Part shown: piece by piece, positions 63,850 through 64,000 of the stretch
Position numbering within the stretch: position 1 is the first letter of the stretch
How the letters are laid out: every line of letters starts with the position of its first letter
From: Ectothiorhodospira marina
GTDB lineage: Bacteria; Pseudomonadota; Gammaproteobacteria; Ectothiorhodospirales; Ectothiorhodospiraceae
Length of the DNA: 64,000 bases
Assembly (NCBI RefSeq): GCF_900109495.1
Contig: NZ_FOAA01000003.1
Span: forward strand, 124,001-188,000
Direction of reading: 5' to 3'
Made by a program: the position numbers and the translations under genes
Notes under the pieces: model-generated
Database searches by the model: none
Told to the model about the DNA's origin: nothing
Seen by the model: the letters and a program-made list of their open reading frames with translations, nothing else

Positions 63850-64000
63850 ATGACCGACGACACCAACACGCCGGAAGACCCACCCCGCCCCCGGCGTCGC
63901 GCCCTCAACCCCGGCGCCTTCGGCGTACAACGCTACGACGACACCCACCGCCCCGGCCAATCCCGGCCGGCGGTGCCGCTAGGCCAGACCAGTAGCCCTT
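63850..64000 (+). CDS. Partial ORF at window end, possible DUF3426-position gene
   Basis: ATG 63850 opens a frame that is still open at base 64000 (50 residues: TDDTNTPEDPPRPRRR, ALNPGAFGVQRYDDTHRPGQ). It is preceded by AAGGCGAC. In many gammaproteobacteria a DUF3426 gene follows prmA, but the zinc ribbon that begins most DUF3426 proteins is not seen here, so identity is unproven. A different frame at 63810-63995 is an unsupported shadow. Confidence 0.4.
   Translation, partial: MTDDTNTPEDPPRPRRRALNPGAFGVQRYDDTHRPGQSRPAVPLGQTSSP

Noticed and set aside
63810..63995. 61-residue ORF after prmA
   Set aside because: It starts in the REP half-unit and is out of frame with the ATG at 63850, which has a better ribosome site.

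Overview
This 64 kb window is the chromosome of a GC-rich gammaproteobacterium. The family set points to the Ectothiorhodospiraceae/Chromatiales area: the aroQ-accB-accC-prmA order, ampD/ampE, groESL under a CIRCE operator, a fused sucrose-phosphate synthase/phosphatase next to a neutral invertase (sucrose is a compatible solute of halophiles), and kaiC-kaiB without kaiA. The genus cannot be fixed from sequence alone. Most of the window is ordinary chromosome. No integrase, transposase, phage, CRISPR, tRNA or rRNA gene was seen.

Layout. 0-3 kb: a DUF2058 gene, an internally deleted mtfA remnant and gshA. 2.8-9.5 kb: kaiC-kaiB on the minus strand, divergent from a three-gene ABC exporter set (ATPase, double-FtsX permease, HlyD-type adaptor). 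9.8-12.3 kb: a CHASE2-membrane-Ser/Thr kinase. 13-19 kb: glutathionyl-hydroquinone reductase and MsrB (convergent, overlapping), then an EAL phosphodiesterase, GH100 invertase and sucrose-phosphate synthase in one run. 19.4-31.5 kb: a dense signalling stretch with YheS, a GGDEF cyclase, a TraB-family membrane protein, a lipoprotein translationally coupled to a class III nucleotidyl cyclase, OxyR, a GYF-TM-pentapeptide protein, an Slp lipoprotein, an HDOD protein and a tail-anchored receiver/coiled-coil protein. 31.7-40 kb: an SDR, an FKBP isomerase, a GNAT-nitrilase fusion, MetH and Bpt. 40.3-53.5 kb: an inositol-phosphatase-family enzyme, a histidine phosphatase, AmpE and AmpD, Rep helicase, a K+/H+ antiporter, CopA, an OmpA-family protein and groESL. 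53.6-64 kb: FxsA, a thioredoxin-like protein, TolC, HlyD, CutA, DsbD, TlpA, then aroQ-accB-accC-prmA and a gene cut by the window end.

How the genes work together. Envelope thiol redox (DsbD, TlpA, thioredoxin-like protein, MsrB, GshA, YqjG, OxyR, CopA, CutA) and second-messenger signalling (EAL, GGDEF, class III cyclase, HDOD, receiver, Ser/Thr kinase, KaiC) recur across the window. ATGA overlaps couple several pairs: mtfA remnant/DUF2058, kaiC/kaiB, invertase/SPS, cyclase/lipoprotein and cutA/dsbD.

The most unusual content is intergenic. At least five families of palindromic repeats occupy nearly every gap longer than 200 bp. Two loci are six-unit hairpin arrays bounded by shared inverted ends. 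Three copies of one family keep matched arms although arm sequences differ between copies. One 87-bp near-perfect hairpin lies inside the signal-peptide codons of an HlyD-family gene, apparently as an in-frame insertion.
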